64,000 bases of DNA from an uncultured Lachnospiraceae bacterium (GCA_902476265.1 CABSCP010000027.1:1-64000), one strand, 5' to 3'; shown: positions 1-9,199, numbered from the stretch's first letter. Translations and numbers: made by a program. The notes: generated by a model not told the origin, from the letters alone.

Positions 1-71
1 ATGGATAATTCCTTACTGGCTGTAAGGAATATTAACCATAAATATATTGTAGTAGAGGAGGAAAACAAAAC

Positions 72-905
72 ATGTTGAGTAAAAAAATTGATTTCGCAAT
101 TATAATTGGTGTAAGAAATGCAAATCCAAATGGAGATCCTTTGAATGGAAACCGTCCTCGGGTGAATTATGATGGACTTGGAGAAATAAGTGACGTATGT
201 TTAAAGCGCAAAATAAGAAACAGACTTTTGGATGATGGAGAATGCATATTAGTGCAATCAGATGATTATCGCGAAGATGGGTGGCGCAGTATCAAGGATA
301 GATTTGACAACAATGAAAGGATAGCTTCTCTTGACAAGAAGTCCTCAAGTGATGAAATTGCCGATACCGCTTGTAAAGAATGGTTTGATGTCAGAGCATT
401 TGGTCAGGTGTTGGCGTTTAAAGGAAAAAATGATAAAGAAACGGGTGTATCAATTGCGATAAGGGGTCCTGTAAGTATTCAAAGTGCGTTCAGCATTGAT
501 GCGGTGGATGTTGAAAGTTTGCAGATAACAAAAAGTGTAAACCTTGAAACAAACAAAAGCGACCCATCTAAAAAATCAGGTGATACAATTGGACAAAAAC
601 ACCGTATCAACAGAGGTGTGTATGTAACTTATGGAAGTATTAACAGACAATTAGCTGAAAAAACGCACTTCTCAGATGAGGATGCAGAGAAGCTTAAAAA
701 AGCGATTCTGAAATTATTTGAGAATGATGAATCTTCAGCACGTCCAAGCGGAAGTATGGAAGTAATAAAGGTTATCTGGTGGACACATACGGATCAAATT
801 GTTTCCTCTGCAAAAGTACACCGCAGTCTTAAGGTTAATAATGACGGGTCATATACGCTGACTTCTATTGATGGAGTTAAAGCGGAGGAACTTGACGGGA
901 AATAA
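72..905 (+). CDS. cas7c: Type I-C CRISPR-associated protein Cas7 (Csd2)
   Basis: Backbone subunit of the type I-C Cascade complex; several copies coat the crRNA spacer. Seen in the 277-residue product: the RAMP-type signature NPNGDPLNGNRPR from residue 18, DVCLKRKIRN at 41-50, CKEWFDVRAFGQV at 101-113, and SARPSGSME at 222-230, all characteristic of Csd2. Length is close to the usual 280-290, so it looks complete. AGGAGG ends about 8 bases before the ATG at 72. In I-C operons the order is cas3-cas5-cas8c-cas7-cas4-cas1-cas2; here the gene is followed by a terminator and then an unrelated sulfatase on the other strand, so the operon stops at cas7. The gene is visibly more AT-rich than the sugar genes beside it, which fits acquisition by transfer. 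Upstream cas genes would be outside the window. Confidence 0.93.
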   Translation: MLSKKIDFAIIIGVRNANPNGDPLNGNRPRVNYDGLGEISDVCLKRKIRNRLLDDGECILVQSDDYREDGWRSIKDRFDNNERIASLDKKSSSDEIADTACKEWFDVRAFGQVLAFKGKNDKETGVSIAIRGPVSIQSAFSIDAVDVESLQITKSVNLETNKSDPSKKSGDTIGQKHRINRGVYVTYGSINRQLAEKTHFSDEDAEKLKKAILKLFENDESSARPSGSMEVIKVIWWTHTDQIVSSAKVHRSLKVNNDGSYTLTSIDGVKAEELDGK

Positions 906-960
906 GCAGACAGATAAAGCTGATAATAATCAATATCCCGCAATAAATAATGCATCCCCA

Positions 961-1010
961 AAAGGCAGATCCCTTCTGAGATAGGCTCAGTGCAGGAATC
1001 CTGCCTTTTT
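961..1010 (+). terminator. Intrinsic terminator after cas7c
   Basis: AAAGGCAG at 961-968 can pair with CTGCCTTT at 1001-1008, followed by a T run. A smaller nested hairpin, GCAGG-AAT-CCTGC, lies at 992-1004. It ends the Cas transcript before the oppositely oriented sulfatase gene. Confidence 0.7.
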
Positions 1011-1069
1011 GTATGCATACCTTCCAATGCAAAGCTACCAGACCCAAATTTCAGCTCCGGCGCATTTTT

Positions 1070-2506
1070 TTAGTGGAAAGTATCCACTGTATAGTCGTGA
1101 TAATGGAATCCGAACCATCTGCCGGGCATATCGCCGGGACAGCGGGGCGCTTCATATGTGAGAAAGCCGCCGTTTTCATTCAGCGCTTCCGGCGTATACT
1201 GCTTTGTGTGTTCCAAAAGCAGCTGCCAGAGCCGTTCCCGAGTCCGGGCATAAGCGGGATCGCCGGAAACGTCATGCTGTTCCATGGGATCTTTGTTCAG
1301 GTCAAACAGCAGGGTATGATCTCCCACAGCGGAATACACCAGCTTTACCTTTTTCTCCATGACACAGAAGTTCTTATTTAAACTGTTTCCGAAGAAAAGC
1401 CTGTCATCGGAGAGCGGCTCCAGCAGATTTTTACCGGATACGGGAACCGGGGATTTTAAGCCTGCCATGGAAAGGATGGTAGGATAGAGATCTGCCAGAT
1501 CAGTGGGGGCTTCCACGCTGATATTGTGAGGGATTTCCCTGCCCTGGGGCGGCATGATGAACAGCGGCACATGGGCGCTTCCCTCGAAGAAGAGATTTTT
1601 CTGGGACATGTGGTGATCTCCCAGCATTTCGCCGTGGTCGGAGGTGAAAATGATCCAGGTATTTTGAAACAAATCATTTTCCCGCAGCGCGCCGAAAATG
1701 CGGCCCAGCGCATAGTCCACCTGGGTGATGCAGGCGTAATAGGCCCGGCGGCTGGCGAGCTTTTGTTCGGGCCCTAACAGGTGCATATTGGTGTTTTCAT
1801 AAGCCCCGGCCAAAAAGCCCTGGGGCGTTTCCTCCACGGTTTTGGACCAGTCTCCGGTGACGGGGGCAGGCATGGGCATATTGTCATAAAGCTCCCAGAA
1901 ATCCCGGCAGGGATCGAAGGGGGGATGGGGCTTTGTAAAGCTGGTCCATAAGAAGAAAGGACGCGTGTTGTCCCTGGTTTCGATGAAATCGATGGCTTCA
2001 TCCGCAATCCAGGTGGTGATGGAGTCCTTCACATCCACGGTGGAAATCACGGGTTCCATTTCGCATTCCCCGATGCCGTGGACTTTGGGCCTTGCCTGAG
2101 GCTGCTTCTTATCATATTCCCGCATATAGTCCAGGGGCAGCTTCATGTGCTCAAAGCCGTAATTGGCCCGGGCGGGTTCAAAATGCATTTTCCCCTTGGC
2201 ACAGGTCTGATACCCGGCGTCTGTCAAAACGGCAGGCAGGGTGGAGCGCTCGGCGGTGCAGGAGCGCATGAAAGTTTCGTGAGTGGCGTTTGAAATGACG
2301 CCGCTTTCATAACCCTGCCGTCCCGTCATGATGGTGGTGCGGGAAGGAACGCAGATGGGGCAGCTGGCATAGCAGTTTTTATAGCTGATGCCCATGGCGG
2401 CCATGTAGTTTAAATGGGGGGTGAAAATGCTTTGATTCCCCCAGGCGTTGATGGTGTCGAACCGCTGCTGGTCGGTGGTGATCAGCAGAATATTATCCTG
2501 TGGCAT
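1070..2506 (-). CDS. S1-family sulfatase, cytoplasmic, Cys-type
   Basis: Hydrolyses a sulfate ester, probably on a sugar. The start was set at the ATG at 2506 (MPQDNILLITTDQQ) because AAAGGA lies just upstream and this is the normal sulfatase N-terminus; the longer open frame adds 67 unrelated residues. Product is 478 residues. The CVPSR motif (Cys52-x-Pro-Ser-Arg56) followed by TIMTGR is the site where the cysteine is converted to formylglycine. Metal-binding DQQ near the N-terminus and FTSDHGEMLGDH further on are also visible. No signal peptide is seen, so it acts in the cytoplasm. It is divergent from the oligosaccharide ABC operon and shares a 409-bp control region with it. A Cys-type sulfatase in an anaerobe needs the radical-SAM maturase anSME, which is not in this window. 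Substrate is not identifiable from sequence. Confidence 0.9.
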   Translation of the reverse strand: MPQDNILLITTDQQRFDTINAWGNQSIFTPHLNYMAAMGISYKNCYASCPICVPSRTTIMTGRQGYESGVISNATHETFMRSCTAERSTLPAVLTDAGYQTCAKGKMHFEPARANYGFEHMKLPLDYMREYDKKQPQARPKVHGIGECEMEPVISTVDVKDSITTWIADEAIDFIETRDNTRPFFLWTSFTKPHPPFDPCRDFWELYDNMPMPAPVTGDWSKTVEETPQGFLAGAYENTNMHLLGPEQKLASRRAYYACITQVDYALGRIFGALRENDLFQNTWIIFTSDHGEMLGDHHMSQKNLFFEGSAHVPLFIMPPQGREIPHNISVEAPTDLADLYPTILSMAGLKSPVPVSGKNLLEPLSDDRLFFGNSLNKNFCVMEKKVKLVYSAVGDHTLLFDLNKDPMEQHDVSGDPAYARTRERLWQLLLEHTKQYTPEALNENGGFLTYEAPRCPGDMPGRWFGFHYHDYTVDTFH

Positions 2507-2662
2507 GTGAGATCCTGTCCTTTCTGAAGTGGGCGGTTTTTCGCAATCGGCATACAGAGAGAACCTGCAGTCCGGCGGTCCTTCTCCTGCATAGGAGGGA
2601 AAGGCTGCAAACGCACTTCCTGATATTGAGTATAGATGCATTTTATCAAAACGGTCTATATC

Positions 2663-2720
2663 ATAAACGTTAGTTGTACTGGTATAAACGTTATACAGGT
2701 TAGACATATAAAAACGTTAG
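2663..2720. promoter_or_regulatory. Candidate operator cluster with three AACGTTA repeats
   Basis: AACGTTA occurs at 2666-2672, 2687-2693 and 2713-2719. The middle copy is inside a perfect inverted repeat, GTATAA-ACG-TTATAC, at 2682-2696. The cluster sits between the divergent sulfatase and the ABC importer. It could bind a regulator such as the YesN-type protein or a LacI-type repressor; which one is unknown. Confidence 0.5.
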
Positions 2721-2827
2721 GTCACTCTTTTGATAAAAAACAGGTATGTGCATTATGTACAAAAATTGGCAATGATTTTTGTAAAATGAAACTCATATTT
2801 TTATACCAATATATAAGAAATTTTAGG

Positions 2828-2856
2828 TTGCACTAGCAAAATAACTAAGTTATAAT
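2828..2856 (+). promoter_or_regulatory. Sigma-A promoter of the oligosaccharide ABC operon
   Basis: TTGCAC at 2828-2833, a 17-base spacer and TATAAT at 2851-2856, about 60 bases before the first permease gene. The rest of the 409-bp gap between the sulfatase start and 2916 is AT-rich and holds only the AACGTTA cluster. Confidence 0.75.
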
Positions 2857-2915
2857 AACTTTAACAGTTCAGTTGGATGTGAGGTTTGACTGACAAAAAA
2901 GAGGAGGATGGTAGA

Positions 2916-3860
2916 ATGGCCAAAGAAAAAAAAGTAAAAGTGAAAAGGCGTCCCTGGCGTCGTGACGACACGGAACTGTCACTCCTGGCGCTGCCCACTA
3001 CGATCTGGTATATCCTGTTTTGTTTTATACCGATGTTCGGTATTATCATTGCATTCAAGGATTATAAGATCAACGGCGGTTTCCTGAGCAGCTTTTTCAG
3101 CAGCAAATGGGTGGGCTTTGCCAACTTTAAGTTCCTTTTTTCATCCAAAGATATCTGGCTGATCATCAGAAATACATTAGGATATAACATTGTATTCATT
3201 ATATTGGGGATTGTGGTTCCGGTTGCCGCGGCAATTGCGATCGGACAGCTGCATTCCAAGAAGATGGCGAAGGTGTATCAGACCGCGATGTTCATGCCTT
3301 ACTTCCTGTCATGGGTCGTTGTTACGGCTCTGGTATGGGCGTTTTTAAGTTATGACAAGGGCCTTGTGAACGGCATGCTGGAATCGCTGGGCAAAGATCC
3401 TCAGCAGTGGTATATGAAGCCCGGCATGTGGCCGCCTTTCCTGGTGTTCATGAACCTGTGGAAAGGGCTTGGGTACGGCATGGTCGTTTATCTGGCAACG
3501 ATCACCGGCATTGACAAGACTTATTACGAAGCGGCCGGCATTGACGGCGCGACGATCTGGCAGCAGATCCGCTATATCACTCTGCCGCTGATGAAGACCG
3601 TTATCATCATGATGTTCATCATGAACGTAGGACGTATTTTCTACTCCGACTTCGGTCTGTTCTATCAGGTGCCCAGAGATTCCAACTCTCTGTACAATGT
3701 CGTATATACGCTGGATGTATACGTATTCAAACAATTGAAGACTTCCACGACCGGCATGGCGGCGGCAGCGGCATTTATCCAGTCCGTTGCAGGATGTATT
3801 ACCATCCTCACAGCCAATGCAATTGTGCGTAAGATCGACCGCGACAGCGCGATGATTTAA
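2916..3860 (+). CDS. Sugar ABC transporter permease, LplB/MalF type
   Basis: One of the two membrane subunits of an importer for oligosaccharides. The 314-residue product has about six hydrophobic segments and the conserved cytoplasmic EAA loop (YYEAAGIDGATIWQQI from residue 203) that docks to the ATPase. The ATG at 2916 is preferred over a TTG at 2886 because GAGGAGG ends 8 bases before it. It is followed after 12 bases by the partner permease and then the binding protein. No ATP-binding subunit gene is present; such importers commonly borrow a shared MsmX/UgpC-type ATPase encoded elsewhere. Confidence 0.93.
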   Translation: MAKEKKVKVKRRPWRRDDTELSLLALPTTIWYILFCFIPMFGIIIAFKDYKINGGFLSSFFSSKWVGFANFKFLFSSKDIWLIIRNTLGYNIVFIILGIVVPVAAAIAIGQLHSKKMAKVYQTAMFMPYFLSWVVVTALVWAFLSYDKGLVNGMLESLGKDPQQWYMKPGMWPPFLVFMNLWKGLGYGMVVYLATITGIDKTYYEAAGIDGATIWQQIRYITLPLMKTVIIMMFIMNVGRIFYSDFGLFYQVPRDSNSLYNVVYTLDVYVFKQLKTSTTGMAAAAAFIQSVAGCITILTANAIVRKIDRDSAMI

Positions 3861-3872
3861 GGAGGGGGAAGA

Positions 3873-4823
3873 ATGGAATCTACAAAACCGATTACGAAAA
3901 GAAAAAAGAATGAGCCCGATGGGTTTGACCGCTTTAACCGGGTTTCCAAACCGGCCAATGCCGTACTGAATCTTATTTTTATCATCCTGGCACTGGTGTG
4001 CGTGATCCCCGTGCTTTTGGTGGTGGCGATTTCCTTCTCGGCGGAGGCATCCATTACGGAGTACGGATATCGCTTTATCCCTAAGATTTTCTCCATGGAA
4101 GGTTATACGTTCCTTGCCTCTCAGAGCAAGATGATTTTAAGAGCGCTGGGCGTATCCCTGTTCGTCACGATTGTAGGCACCTGCCTGGGCGTGCTGCTCA
4201 CCACTCTGATGGGATATGTGCTTTCCAGACCGGACTACAAACTGAACGGATTTTTGACGATGGTCGTTTTCATTCCCATGGTGTTTAACGGCGGTTTGGT
4301 TTCTACTTACTTTACAGTCAGCCAGCTGCTGGGCTTAAAGGATTCCGTGTGGGCGTTGATTTTACCGCTGGCGGTGTCGTCCTTTAACGTCATCATCTGC
4401 CGGACCTTCTTTAAAACGACGGTTCCGGAGTCGCTGATCGAATCGGCGAAGATGGACGGAGCCAGCCAGCTCACCATTTTCTCCCGCATCGTGCTTCCGA
4501 TTTCTCTGCCGGTGCTGGCGACCATCGGTCTGTTCCTCTGCTTCGCATACTGGAACGACTGGTATCAGTCCATGCTGTATATTGACAACACGAGGCTGTT
4601 ATCCCTGCAGGCTTTGCTGAATGCGATCCTGACCAATATCCAGATGCTCGCAAAGAACGCCGCTACAGTGGGCGTGGGCATGGCGGAAATGCTGGCGAAC
4701 ATGCCGCAGGAAGCTGCCCGCATGGCAATCGTTGTGATCATCGTGCTTCCGATCGCATGTGCATATCCGTTCTTCCAGAAATATTTCATTTCCGGTCTGA
4801 CGGTTGGCGCGGTAAAGGGCTGA
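3873..4823 (+). CDS. Carbohydrate ABC transporter permease, LplC/YtcP type
   Basis: Second membrane subunit of the importer. It has 316 residues, a basic N-terminal tail of about 30 residues, six predicted membrane segments and the EAA loop (ESAKMDGASQL, residues 190-200). GGAGGGGGAAGA directly precedes the ATG. It is in one operon with the LplB-type permease (12-bp gap) and the binding protein (140-bp gap that holds a strong hairpin). Pairs of this kind next to YesM/YesN regulators are typical for import of complex or host-derived oligosaccharides; the exact substrate cannot be read. Confidence 0.93.
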   Translation: MESTKPITKRKKNEPDGFDRFNRVSKPANAVLNLIFIILALVCVIPVLLVVAISFSAEASITEYGYRFIPKIFSMEGYTFLASQSKMILRALGVSLFVTIVGTCLGVLLTTLMGYVLSRPDYKLNGFLTMVVFIPMVFNGGLVSTYFTVSQLLGLKDSVWALILPLAVSSFNVIICRTFFKTTVPESLIESAKMDGASQLTIFSRIVLPISLPVLATIGLFLCFAYWNDWYQSMLYIDNTRLLSLQALLNAILTNIQMLAKNAATVGVGMAEMLANMPQEAARMAIVVIIVLPIACAYPFFQKYFISGLTVGAVKG

Positions 4824-4864
4824 TCTGCCCGGCGGTCCGTTATAAAACAATGCGGATGACAAAG

Positions 4865-4884
4865 GGGCCGGTCCGGACCGGCCC
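4865..4884 (+). other. Perfect 20-bp palindrome between permease and binding-protein genes
   Basis: GGGCCGGTCC and GGACCGGCCC are directly adjacent. There is no T run after the stem, so it is not a full terminator. Hairpins at this place in importer operons commonly protect the upstream mRNA end or allow the binding protein to be made in excess. Confidence 0.6.
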
Positions 4885-4963
4885 ATCCTTAAAAAGATAT
4901 CAAGCCGGCCTGTGGCCGGAAGATATAGATTACAATCATACAAAGCATAATAGGAGGATTCGT

Positions 4964-6478
4964 ATGAAAAAGAAAAGCTTGAGCAAAGTTCTTGCACTTG
5001 GCCTGGCAACCATTATGACTGCCGGTATGCTGGCAGGCTGCGGCGATACAGCTGCACCCGCTACAGACAGCGCTAATAACGGCGCTGCTGCAACAACGGA
5101 TGATAAGAAAGACGATACCGCTGCAACAACAAACGGCGAAGTTCCCACTCTGGTATGGTGGACGGTAGGCGGCACACCTGCTGACGACTTCGATGAAGCA
5201 GTTGCAAAGATCAGCGATTACACAGAGGAGAAGATCGGTGTAAGACTGGATGTTAAAATTGCAGGCTGGGGCGATTATGATCAGAAGATGAACACAATCG
5301 TTAACTCCGGTGAATATTTCGACATCATGTTCACAAACAATACCAACTACAGCAAATTCGTAAACCTGGGCGCATTTGAGAACATTACAGATCTGGTACA
5401 GACAGCGACCCCCGACCTGTACAAATTCGTTCCGGAACAGCTCTGGAGCGGCGTTCAGATCCATGGCAACGTATATGCGGTTCCTACTTACAAAGATTCT
5501 TCCCTGACACAGTTCTATTATATTGATGACAAGTATGTTCAGAAGTACGGCATCGATATGAACACTGTAACCACCATGCAGGCTCTGGACCCCGTTGTCC
5601 GCCAGGTAAAGGAAGGCGAAGGCAAAGGCTTCTATCCCATCAACCTGGATCAGGGTGCTCTGTGGAACGGCTTCTTCAACGAATATGACGGCCTGGCAAG
5701 CGGCCTGCAGCCTATCGGTGTAAAGATCGACGATGCTTCCCGCAAAGTTGTATGCACACTGGAACAGGCAGACATCATGGAAAACTTAAAGCTGTTACAT
5801 TCCTGGTATGCTGACGGCATCATCAACCCCGATGCAAACGTACTGACAGAAGGCGGCAAAGGCCATATGTTCGGTAATGCACAGGGCTGGCCCAGCGCAG
5901 TTGCACAGTGGCAGGTTCTGCAGGGCATTGAGAAATACGATGCTGTGAAGGTATTCGGACCTCTGTACACAACAGAAACCATCCAGGGTTCCATGAATGC
6001 GATCTCTGTGAACTCCAAGTATAAAGAAGAAGCGCTGAAAGTATTACAGCTGATCAACACAGATCCTAAATTCCGCGATATGTGCGCATATGGTATCGAA
6101 GGCGATCACTTCGAATATGTAGGCGACGGCGTGATCAAGAAATTAAGAGACGACTGGACATGGCCTGCATATACACAGGGTACCTTCTTCATCATGGCCA
6201 TCACAGAAGATGCTGATCCGGATCAGTGGGATCAGGTTCAGAAGCAGAACGAAGAAGCAACCGCTTCCACATGCTTAGGTTTCGCTCTTGACGTTACCAA
6301 CATCCAGAATGAAGTTGCAAACTGCAACACCGTTTGGGATAAGTACAAATATGACATGCTGACAGGCGCATCCGATCCTGAAACCGCAGTTCCGAAATGT
6401 ATCGAAGAGCTGAAGGCAGCAGGTCTGGACACTGTTATCGCAGAAGCACAGAAACAGATTGACGAGTTCTTTAAATAA
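4964..6478 (+). CDS. Extracellular solute-binding lipoprotein (LplA/LipO type)
   Basis: Captures the oligosaccharide outside the cell and hands it to the two permeases. The start is the ATG at 4964 with TAGGAGG seven bases upstream; a longer open frame has no ribosome site. Product is 504 residues. A basic N-terminus and hydrophobic stretch lead to the lipobox LAGC with the lipidated Cys at residue 26, then a low-complexity Ala/Thr/Asp linker to about residue 62. The mature part starts PTLVWWTVGG, a family 1 binding-protein pattern, and the C-terminal third looks like the DUF3502 region found in LplA-like proteins. It is followed by a strong terminator. Codon use suggests high expression. Confidence 0.92.
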   Translation: MKKKSLSKVLALGLATIMTAGMLAGCGDTAAPATDSANNGAAATTDDKKDDTAATTNGEVPTLVWWTVGGTPADDFDEAVAKISDYTEEKIGVRLDVKIAGWGDYDQKMNTIVNSGEYFDIMFTNNTNYSKFVNLGAFENITDLVQTATPDLYKFVPEQLWSGVQIHGNVYAVPTYKDSSLTQFYYIDDKYVQKYGIDMNTVTTMQALDPVVRQVKEGEGKGFYPINLDQGALWNGFFNEYDGLASGLQPIGVKIDDASRKVVCTLEQADIMENLKLLHSWYADGIINPDANVLTEGGKGHMFGNAQGWPSAVAQWQVLQGIEKYDAVKVFGPLYTTETIQGSMNAISVNSKYKEEALKVLQLINTDPKFRDMCAYGIEGDHFEYVGDGVIKKLRDDWTWPAYTQGTFFIMAITEDADPDQWDQVQKQNEEATASTCLGFALDVTNIQNEVANCNTVWDKYKYDMLTGASDPETAVPKCIEELKAAGLDTVIAEAQKQIDEFFK

Positions 6479-6493
6479 GATCATCTGCGGACT

Positions 6494-6534
6494 GAGGCCT
6501 TCCGAACTTTAGTTCGGAGGGCCTCTTCTGTTTT
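6494..6534 (+). terminator. Intrinsic terminator after the ABC operon
   Basis: GAGGCC-T-TCCGAAC pairs with GTTCGGA-G-GGCCTC around a TTTA loop, followed by TTCTGTTTT. Confidence 0.85.
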
Positions 6535-6601
6535 ATACGATAGAAAACAAAGTTGCCTATCGTATAAAACAGGACGCTCCGCTGTGGATGCGCACACTTT
6601 T
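6529..6601. repeat. Dispersed hairpin repeat, copy A
   Basis: TGTTTTATACGATAG (6529-6543) and CTATCGTATAAAACA (6557-6571) form a perfect 15-bp stem. It is followed by GGACGCTCCGCTGTGG, then ATGCGCACACTTTT. The same arrangement, longer, is found at 17916-18056. It lies between the binding-protein terminator and the kinase promoter. Confidence 0.75.
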
Positions 6602-6617
6602 TGAAGCAATGTTATTC

Positions 6618-6646
6618 TTGCAGACAGCATCGGAAGAAGATATAAT
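6618..6646 (+). promoter_or_regulatory. Promoter of the two-component regulator genes
   Basis: TTGCAG at 6618-6623, a 17-base spacer and TATAAT at 6641-6646, about 40 bases before the kinase start. Confidence 0.7.
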
Positions 6647-6684
6647 CATTTTAGAAAACGACAGCATGAGGAGAGGACAGCACA

Positions 6685-8469
6685 ATGAGCAGGTTTCACA
6701 ACACATTTCTTGGGTATCGCATTTACAGGAGAAAGTTCCTGGGTACGGTTGCGGTTGTGTTATTGTTGAGCATTACTGTATTTTCCGGTATGCTGATTTT
6801 TTTCGTAAATACCTGGATGACGGATTTAAGACAGCAGTCACAGACCCGCTTTTTGGAGAGGGAACGGCGGCTGGGAAATATTCAGACATGGACGTCCGAT
6901 TATACCAACGATCTCTATGAGGATCAGCGGTTGATGGAAGACTTAAAGGCATTGTTCCAGTCACCAAACCACGAGCAGTATTTGTGGGAGCGTCGGAAAA
7001 ACAGTTTGGGGAGCAGTTCTCAGATCAGCTATCTGCCGGCGGATATCAAACAGATTTTTCTGGATAACCGCAGCAAAATTACGGGAGTGACTTTACGTTC
7101 CGGCAGCGGCTTAAAGGTGCTGTGGCTGGACAACGGGGATATCCGTGTGAGCTTTGATTTTAAGGAATTGGAGGATACCGCAATGATTCCGGGGTTTGGG
7201 GATATTCTGGTGGCCTCCTATTCCATCCGGGATCCCAATCAGATGAGCGTGACCATCGGGACCATGGATTTTTGGATCAGCAGTGCGGATATTTACGAAA
7301 AAGATGACAGTATAAAGGCATGCTGGGGCCTTTTTGACCGGGAAGGAAATATCATGACCGGCAGCGAGAGGACGGAAAAACAGGAAGAATGGATCAAACT
7401 CGCTTCCCAGCAGGGAAAACAGTCGGGATGGTTATACGGCGGAAAACCCGATCGTGTGTTTTTTGCGAAATTTACATCCAGTCAGAGCAGCAGTTCTTAT
7501 GTGGTGGTGAAAGATTCCTTCTCAGCCATGGCAGATAACCGATATGTGGTGTTGGCTTTGAGCGCTGCGTTCATTCTGATTGCGGTGGGGGTTCTGACCA
7601 GCAGCTATGTAGGAATCCAGACGGATGCCGATTTCCTTTCCACCATCATGGGAATGCTTTCCGACATGGAGGGCGGAAATTTTGAGGATATGCAGAAGTT
7701 GAAATTTCCGGTGCGGCATAAGGAAAACGAATACGGGATGATCGCGGTGGCCTTAAAGGATGTGGGGTTGAAGCTGGAAGGCTATATCGAAACGGAATAT
7801 ATTCTGAAATTGAAGGAACAGGAAACCGAGATGCGGGCGCTGCAGCATCAGATCAATCCCCACTTTTTATATAATACGCTGGAAACCCTGCGGTCCAAGG
7901 CGCTGATGCAGGGGGACCGGGATATGGCGGATGCCATCGCGATGCTGGGCGCGCTTTACCGGGCCAGGATGCACAAAAAGGATTCCATCAGCCTGAAAGA
8001 AGAGTTTGAACTGTTGGAAATGTATTTGAAGATTATGTCTCTGCGTTTTGGAGATAATTTTGTGTATCAGATGGAACTGGATCCTGAAATTGAAGAGATG
8101 CCCACCATTAATTTCTGGCTGCAGCCGCTGGCGGAAAATTTTTTCACCCATGGATTCGACAGGGAGAGCATGTATAATCTGCTGATTGTCAGCGGACATG
8201 CCCAGGATGGCGGCGCACGTATTGAAATTATAGACAACGGCATGGGAGTGCGGCCGGATCTGATGGAGGAGACCAGGCGCAATATGTATGAAGGCAATGA
8301 CGATCCGGAGGCGGATATCGGCCTGCGCAACGTATATATGAGGCTCAGTTATTTTTACAGGGACGGGTTTACCATGGACATCAGGAATAATGTGGAGGGC
8401 GGTTTCTGTATTTCCATTTTTATTCCGGGAAAGGTAGGAGAGTATGTATACACTGGTGATTGTGGATGA
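6685..8469 (+). CDS. YesM-type sensor histidine kinase
   Basis: Membrane sensor that phosphorylates the partner regulator encoded next. The product has 594 residues: a membrane segment at about 17-39, a large extracellular sensor region, a second membrane segment at about 286-310, a HAMP-like region, then the kinase core. The core has the LytS/YesM-type phosphoacceptor motif ALQHQINPHFLYNTL (His393), QPLAENFFTHGF as the N box and IDNGMGVRPD as the ATP-lid motif. GGAGAGGA precedes the ATG. The reading frame overlaps the response-regulator start by 26 bases, so the two are translated together. YesM/YesN pairs usually control the neighbouring sugar importer and hydrolases. Confidence 0.93.
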   Translation: MSRFHNTFLGYRIYRRKFLGTVAVVLLLSITVFSGMLIFFVNTWMTDLRQQSQTRFLERERRLGNIQTWTSDYTNDLYEDQRLMEDLKALFQSPNHEQYLWERRKNSLGSSSQISYLPADIKQIFLDNRSKITGVTLRSGSGLKVLWLDNGDIRVSFDFKELEDTAMIPGFGDILVASYSIRDPNQMSVTIGTMDFWISSADIYEKDDSIKACWGLFDREGNIMTGSERTEKQEEWIKLASQQGKQSGWLYGGKPDRVFFAKFTSSQSSSSYVVVKDSFSAMADNRYVVLALSAAFILIAVGVLTSSYVGIQTDADFLSTIMGMLSDMEGGNFEDMQKLKFPVRHKENEYGMIAVALKDVGLKLEGYIETEYILKLKEQETEMRALQHQINPHFLYNTLETLRSKALMQGDRDMADAIAMLGALYRARMHKKDSISLKEEFELLEMYLKIMSLRFGDNFVYQMELDPEIEEMPTINFWLQPLAENFFTHGFDRESMYNLLIVSGHAQDGGARIEIIDNGMGVRPDLMEETRRNMYEGNDDPEADIGLRNVYMRLSYFYRDGFTMDIRNNVEGGFCISIFIPGKVGEYVYTGDCG

Positions 8470-9199
8470 TGAACCGGCGATTCTGGAAGGGATCAGCAGG
8501 CTGCTGGATTGGAAAGGGCTCGGATTCGAAAGGATCAAGACGGCCAGAAGCTGTTTTGAAGTGGTTTCCCATGTGGTGGACTGGAAGCCGGACGTCTGCC
8601 TTGTGGATGTCCGCATCGGCAACGAATACGGCTATGAACTGATCAACTGCTTAAACGGGATGGGTGTGAAATCCAATTATATCATGATGAGCGGCTATGA
8701 TGATTTTCAGTATGCCTGCGAAGCACTTCGCTGCGGCGCGCTGGATTATCTGTTAAAACCGGTGGACAAGGAGCAGCTGCAAAAGCGGATTGAGCAGGTC
8801 ATTGTGGAGAAGCTGCACGGCACGATCCGAAAGGATTCCCGGAAAAATGAGGATCCTATTTTAAAGCGTCCCTATGAGGAATTTTCACCGCTGATCCGCA
8901 AGATCGTGATGATTGTGGGGATGGAATACGGGCAGCATATTTCCTTAAAGAGCATTGCGGACCGGTTCCGGATGAACGCCACTTATCTGGGACAGATTTT
9001 TATCAAAGAGACGAATATGAAATTTTCCGAATACCTGATGGCTTACCGCATGAATGTGGCCAGGGAGCGGATTTTGAACTCTGACGATAAGATTTCCGTC
9101 ATCGCGTCGGACGTCGGATATTCCAATATGAACTATTTTTACCAGCATTTCCACAATTATTATGATATCACGCCTTCAGAGATGCGGGCTGGGATATAA
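8444..9199 (+). CDS. YesN-type response regulator with AraC DNA-binding domain
   Basis: Transcription regulator partnered with the kinase just upstream. The 251-residue product has a receiver domain at 1-120 with acidic residues VDDE at 7-10, phosphoacceptor Asp55 (CLVDVRIG) and Lys105 (LLKPVDK). It has an AraC-type double helix-turn-helix at about 150-251, ending VGYSNMNYFYQHFHNYYDITPSEMR. It overlaps the kinase gene by 26 bases and is followed 18 bases later by a sulfatase gene. Likely targets are the ABC importer operon, the sulfatases and the glycosidases on both sides. Confidence 0.93.
   Translation: MYTLVIVDDEPAILEGISRLLDWKGLGFERIKTARSCFEVVSHVVDWKPDVCLVDVRIGNEYGYELINCLNGMGVKSNYIMMSGYDDFQYACEALRCGALDYLLKPVDKEQLQKRIEQVIVEKLHGTIRKDSRKNEDPILKRPYEEFSPLIRKIVMIVGMEYGQHISLKSIADRFRMNATYLGQIFIKETNMKFSEYLMAYRMNVARERILNSDDKISVIASDVGYSNMNYFYQHFHNYYDITPSEMRAGI

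Noticed and set aside
1..78. Open frame running from the window edge into the start of cas7c (25 codons)
   Set aside because: It does not resemble the end of Cas8c and could equally be chance or the tail of an upstream gene; another frame stops at 25. Not enough sequence to call.
6588..6920. 110-codon plus-strand ORF overlapping the kinase start
   Set aside because: Different frame from the clear YesM-type kinase and covers its promoter; no ribosome site.
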